Below, one piece after another: positions 60,514 through 64,000 of a stretch of DNA of 64,000 bases. Source of the DNA: Rotaria socialis (lineage: Eukaryota; Rotifera; Eurotatoria; Philodinida; Philodinidae); the NCBI GenBank assembly GCA_905331475.1, contig CAJNYU010004046.1, positions 153,298 to 217,297 on the forward strand, written 5' to 3'. Every line of letters starts with the position of its first letter. Position 1 is the first letter of the stretch. The position numbers and the translations under genes are program-made. A model generated the notes under the pieces. The model was not told the origin of the DNA, did not search any database, and saw nothing but the letters and a program-made list of their open reading frames with translations.

Positions 60514-62026
60514 TGTCACTTTTGTCTTTATTCAATAAGATAGACTAGTTCAGAATTAGTAGCAAAAAAATTACAAATTTTTAAATTTTATTCATTAAAA
60601 TTGAACCTATGAAAAATTTTTCTTTTCTTGTGGAACATATTTTGGTATCAGCAACAAAAGTATGCGTACTGTAGATATTGTAACAACAAAACAAAAATAT
60701 TTATGAAATATGCCTGAAGAATCTTTTAGTTATTGTCATTGTAGTTAAAAAGCCACCCAATTGATAGATCATCATGAGTAATGCAACAGTGAAATGATCT
60801 TGAGAGTTTGAAGAGGAAAAATGTTTACTTTGTAGAATTATTTCATTACTTTAAAAACTGCATCTTGATTAAATCAATAAGAAGTTCACAAAATTGATCT
60901 AACTTTCAAACATTGTTAAAACGTCTATTGATCATAATAAATATTCTTGGTCAAAAATTTATTTGTTCACACTTCATACGGCAAGGATGCCGAGTGATCA
61001 TTAAACAAGTCATTGTATACTAATTGAGAGAATGTATATGATTCCAATATCTTCAGATTCAGATTATCACCATACATCTGTTAAATGATTTCTATCTCAT
61101 ACCAATTTATTTTAAATCAATATTCTATATCAATGGCAATATTGACTTGAATAAAGTATTTTAAAACGGATCTGATACTTTCAAATTCAGAATTGAATTG
61201 ACTGAATTAATGGAATTTCTATTGAAACTATTATAGTATGATTGTTTAACATTTCAAAATCTTCATTGATATGTTCTTTCAGCTTATGTATAGCTGCAAG
61301 TAACAGTAAAAATAAGAGAAGAAGTTGATTGCTGACAAGAAAAAAATCTTCATATTGATGCACAGAATACAAGTTAATCTGAACACTTTCGATAGAGACG
61401 AGTAGAAAAATGTGACAAAAATCTATACTTTCTGTAGAAATTTGCAAAGTTATAAAAGCATAAAATCAATTAATTGAAATGGACTACATTCATGATTAAA
61501 GTATAATCAAAAAATAGACTATTCTCATTAGGTGATGAGCAGCACTCTATTCAGTGAATACAAGATATACGTCTATGAGATTTTGCAGAGAATATATTTT
61601 TATTATTGTTGAAAATCTGTTTGTATGCCATCTGCTACCAATTCTACGCCAATAAATGAAATTGTTTACTGTCTAGTGATTCATTGCAAAATAACAATTC
61701 ATTTTTTGTTTCCCTTGTTCTGTAATGGATATGATGAATGAATATTTTAGTAGATATCAAAGTAAAAATATCCTCACAAAATGTTTGTCTTTCAATAAAA
61801 AGATGGATGAGTCTTTTCTCGAACAGTTTCATATGATAATTGTAATATGTGCTATTGGCTCATAAAAACAAAAGCTTTGTGACAACAGACTAAACATGTA
61901 GTACATGTCATCATTTTATTCTCATTTGTATTTTTTTAACAATGTACGCTCACACGACGATACAATAATGTTCTATCAATGAAAGAAAGAAAGAACGAAA
62001 CAAAGAAGGGGAAAAAAGAATCGATT
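60514..62026. other. Gene-free stretch
   Basis: About 1.5 kb of A+T-rich DNA between the fucosyltransferase and the tRNA. Minus-strand open frames at 61187-61447 and 61644-61832 lack family features. A GAAAGAAAGAAAGAACGAAA purine tract lies at 61981-62000, downstream of the tRNA. Confidence 0.45.
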
Positions 62027-62098
62027 AGGGGGCACCCGGGATTGAACCAGGGACCTCTCGATCTGCAGTCGAATGCTCTACCACTGAGCTATACCCCC
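62027..62098 (-). tRNA. tRNA-Cys (GCA)
   Basis: On the - strand it reads GGGGGTATAGCTCAGTGGTA... and folds as a standard cloverleaf. The 7-bp acceptor stem is GGGGGUA/UGCCCCC, with one U-G pair. A box TAGCTCAGTGGTAGAGC, anticodon loop GACTGCAGATC (anticodon GCA, Cys) and B box GGTTCAATCC are all present. There is no intron. It closely matches the animal tRNA-Cys consensus. The discriminator base is U at 62027. A poly-T-like RNA polymerase III terminator follows on the - strand (AATCGATTCTTTTTTCC). Confidence 0.97.
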
Positions 62099-62615
62099 CA
62101 TGCCATGAAATATCTTGATGAAAAACTCATTATACACAGTACCAGAACTTAGTCGCATAAATCAAGTCATGCAATATTGACGAATGAAAACATTTATCCG
62201 GTTGATTGAATACACAAAACATAGAATATAGCATAATGTATTTTTATCCAACATATAAAATCTACGCGTCCAATATTGAATAACATAAAAAATTCAAAGG
62301 CAATATCACAAATACAATGACTAATTAACTTATTTGTTTAGAAAAATTACGAATTATCTTTTCAAATTTCATGATATCAAACATAAAACTTTGAGTCAAA
62401 TCCAAAGATAGTGATCGATGTAATATTAAAGATCATGGTTTCAGAAATCTATAGAAAAAAACTCAATCATGAATATTATATTATAAAAAAAAATATTGTG
62501 TTTCTTCTCCAGAATATGATTCATAAATTATTTGAATGCCATGAATTGTACCAAACATCGCCCTATTTTATTAGTAGAAAGTCTTTTCTAGAACAATATT
62601 TATGTATATTGTCAG
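62099..62615. other. Short spacer
   Basis: About 500 nt between the tRNA and the 3' end of the S58 peptidase gene. It is A+T-rich. A plus-strand open frame at 62411-62674 overlaps the peptidase 3' end and has no coding features. Confidence 0.45.
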
Positions 62616-63614
62616 TTATTTTTTTAATCTATTGTATTTTTTCAATATTTCACCAATTCGTTCGTGTGAAATAGCATAGCCTTTATGTCCATAATTTCCT
62701 TCCATCGTTTCTGCTGCAATCATGGCATTTAAAATAGCTTCTTCAGTTGCTTGAGTAACAGCTTCAAAAAAAGGATTCATTGTTTCATTCGGTAACATGT
62801 CTAAATGCAATACATCAGTTTGTCTACCCATTATGTGTTGATTAGCAGTTGAAAATGCAATGAAAATATCACCTGAACTATCACCACCTCGTCCTCCTAC
62901 GAGTCCTATTCCGATGGGTACACGACGAACAAGCCGCTTTAATTGGTGTGGTAAAAAAGGTGCGTCTGTAGCAACAACTACAATAATCGAGCCTTGTTCT
63001 TTTAATTTAGATTTTTCTTGCTCACTAACTGGCAAAAATTCATCTAACATTTCTTCACCTACAGGAATGCCAGCAATTGTCAATTGATTTCGTTTTCCAT
63101 AATTGGACTGAACAAGAACACCAACTGTATATTCGTTATGCTTACGAGAAGATGTTCCAATACCACCTTTGAATTTATGCGTAATCATTCCTGTTCCTCC
63201 GCCAACGTTTCCTTCGTCGGCACGAATTGAACTTGCTGTTTTGATTGCATCAAAAAGATGTTCTGGCCGAACATGAAATCCATTTATGTCGTTAAGGAAT
63301 CCATCCCATGTTTCAGCCACAACCGGTAAACTAAGTGAACAATAAACATCATCTGACAAACTTGATTGATTCGATTGTTGAAAGATCCATTGAATAGCTG
63401 CGTCTCTGACTGTGCCCACACTATGTGTGTTTGTTATCGCAATTATTGGTCCAAGAAGACCTGATTCTTCAAGCCATGTCGTTCCAGTCATTTCTCCATT
63501 TCCATTCAAGGAATACCATGCACCGAACACTTGTTGTTGTTCAAGATTTCCCGAAATATTCTTTCCTCTAGGAAGAATAACTGTGACACCAGTGCGTACC
63601 GCTTTTTTATTCAT
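62616..63614 (-). CDS. S58-family (DmpA/BapA-like) aminopeptidase, early in-frame stop upstream
   Basis: This is one uninterrupted frame of 332 aa from the first available Met. It is the only long intronless gene here. DmpA-type enzymes are self-processing N-terminal-nucleophile hydrolases that remove N-terminal D-Ala, L- or beta-amino acids. Hallmarks are GGGTGMITHKFKGGIGTSSR, then EQGSIIVVVATDAPF, where cleavage between Gly and Ser (residue 209 here) would free the catalytic Ser. RGGDSSGDIFIAFSTAN follows. Family-typical N-terminal sequence continues upstream in frame: RARDIGIPLKGTPG, then ITDVPGVEVGH, back to 63737. There a TGA (63740-63738) follows ATG TCC AAT at 63749. From that ATG the protein would be the usual ~375 aa. 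So the gene is either truncated by a nonsense change, misassembled, or started downstream. The family is mainly bacterial and fungal; horizontal origin is inferred. Confidence 0.88.
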   Translation of the reverse strand: MNKKAVRTGVTVILPRGKNISGNLEQQQVFGAWYSLNGNGEMTGTTWLEESGLLGPIIAITNTHSVGTVRDAAIQWIFQQSNQSSLSDDVYCSLSLPVVAETWDGFLNDINGFHVRPEHLFDAIKTASSIRADEGNVGGGTGMITHKFKGGIGTSSRKHNEYTVGVLVQSNYGKRNQLTIAGIPVGEEMLDEFLPVSEQEKSKLKEQGSIIVVVATDAPFLPHQLKRLVRRVPIGIGLVGGRGGDSSGDIFIAFSTANQHIMGRQTDVLHLDMLPNETMNPFFEAVTQATEEAILNAMIAAETMEGNYGHKGYAISHERIGEILKKYNRLKK

Positions 63615-63749
63615 TGATTGTTCTTCTGAATCTTCAATTAATGTTCGATGTCCTACTTCAACGCCAGGAACATCAGTTATAGAGTTCCAAGTACCAGGAG
63701 TTCCCTTTAAAGGAATTCCAATGTCTCTTGCACGAATTCAATTGGACAT
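63615..63749 (-). pseudogene. N-terminal segment of S58 gene interrupted by TGA
   Basis: In-frame extension of the peptidase with conserved residues (RARDIGIPLKG, TDVPGVEVGH). It is preceded by M-S-N and a TGA stop at codon 4. No splice acceptor lies between the TGA and the conserved RARD, so an intron does not explain it. Confidence 0.6.
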
Positions 63750-63889
63750 TTCTCTACTAAAATATATTCATATATGTGAGAAATATGGATTAAGTGGGAA
63801 ATGTGTGTTCTAGAGTTTTTTCCCATGAAATTCACGATAGAAATAAATGCGTATGGAAAAACTCATTCTTTATTGTTTTGGTTGGCCGT
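63750..63889. other. Upstream region of S58 gene
   Basis: Short A+T-rich stretch, presumably 5' flank of the peptidase gene. No gene is seen. Confidence 0.35.
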
Positions 63890-63893
63890 AGAA

Positions 63894-64000
63894 AGGCCGA
63901 AAGGAAAAATATCGAAAGGAAAAATACCGAAAGAAAAACACCGAAAGAAAAATATCGAAAGGGAAAAATGTCGAATGGATAAATGTCGAAGAGAAAAATG
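63894..64000 (+). repeat. 15-bp tandem repeat array, runs off window
   Basis: About seven imperfect copies of a 14-16-bp unit of the type TCGAAAGGAAAAATA, with variants CCGAAAGAAAAACA and TCGAATGGATAAATG. The array continues to the last base of the window, so its true length is unknown. Confidence 0.9.

Noticed and set aside
62860..63087. Plus-strand open frames over the S58 gene
   Set aside because: Shadows of the strongly family-matching minus-strand peptidase.

Overview
The window looks like nuclear DNA of a small, compact-genome animal, most likely a bdelloid rotifer. This is inferred, not proven. The DNA is strongly A+T-rich, genes are dense, and most introns are 45-70 nt with GT..AG ends. 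Ordinary metazoan genes (GCC2-like golgin, PDIA6, TMEM258, ULK, nucleostemin, PPTC7, a ciliary microtubule inner protein) lie beside genes unusual for animals: an S1/P1-type nuclease, a plant-type GT37-like fucosyltransferase and an intron-free bacterial-type S58 aminopeptidase. That mixture, together with evidence compatible with spliced-leader trans-splicing, is typical of bdelloids.

Layout. 0.7-1.7 kb: S1/P1 nuclease (-). 4.5-5.4 kb: leucine-rich-repeat protein (+). 6.0-14.3 kb: 17-exon GRIP-domain golgin like GCC2 (+), with a 21-residue tandem repeat in one 2.2-kb exon. 16.2-17.1 kb: CIMIP2C-like ciliary protein (+). 21.1-26.0 kb: secreted protein with ten chitin-binding peritrophin-A domains (+). 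26.4-28.1 kb: L-threonine 3-dehydrogenase (-), whose first intron is filled by a dispersed repeat. 31.4-33.5 kb: mitochondrial PP2C phosphatase PPTC7 (-). 35.25-35.86 kb: a ~610-bp foldback element. 36.2-38.4 kb: PDIA6 (-), divergent from mitochondrial malate dehydrogenase at 38.8-40.1 kb (+). That is followed 84 nt later by TMEM258 and then, with no gap, by a 32-codon membrane-peptide ORF. 41.8-46.0 kb: ULK/ATG1 kinase (+). 47.8-48.8 kb: EF-hand-like single-pass membrane protein (-, 5' end not found). 49.8-52.7 kb: nucleostemin-family GTPase (-). 52.8-58.9 kb: gene-poor, with several distinct inverted repeats and motif clusters. 58.9-60.5 kb: GT37-like fucosyltransferase (+). 62.0 kb: tRNA-Cys (-). 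62.6-63.7 kb: S58 aminopeptidase (-) with an in-frame TGA near its start. A 15-bp tandem array runs off the right edge.

The genes do not form one pathway. Local themes are ER/Golgi function (PDIA6, TMEM258, GCC2), mitochondrial metabolism (TDH, MDH, PPTC7) and surface or extracellular biology (chitin-binding protein, fucosyltransferase). Exon joins were derived by hand from splice signals, reading phase and family conservation; each multi-exon model given as complete sums to an open frame. No transcript evidence was available. The best candidates for something new are the TMEM258/micro-ORF tricistron, the S58 gene with its early stop, the foldback element, and the repeat-filled TDH intron.
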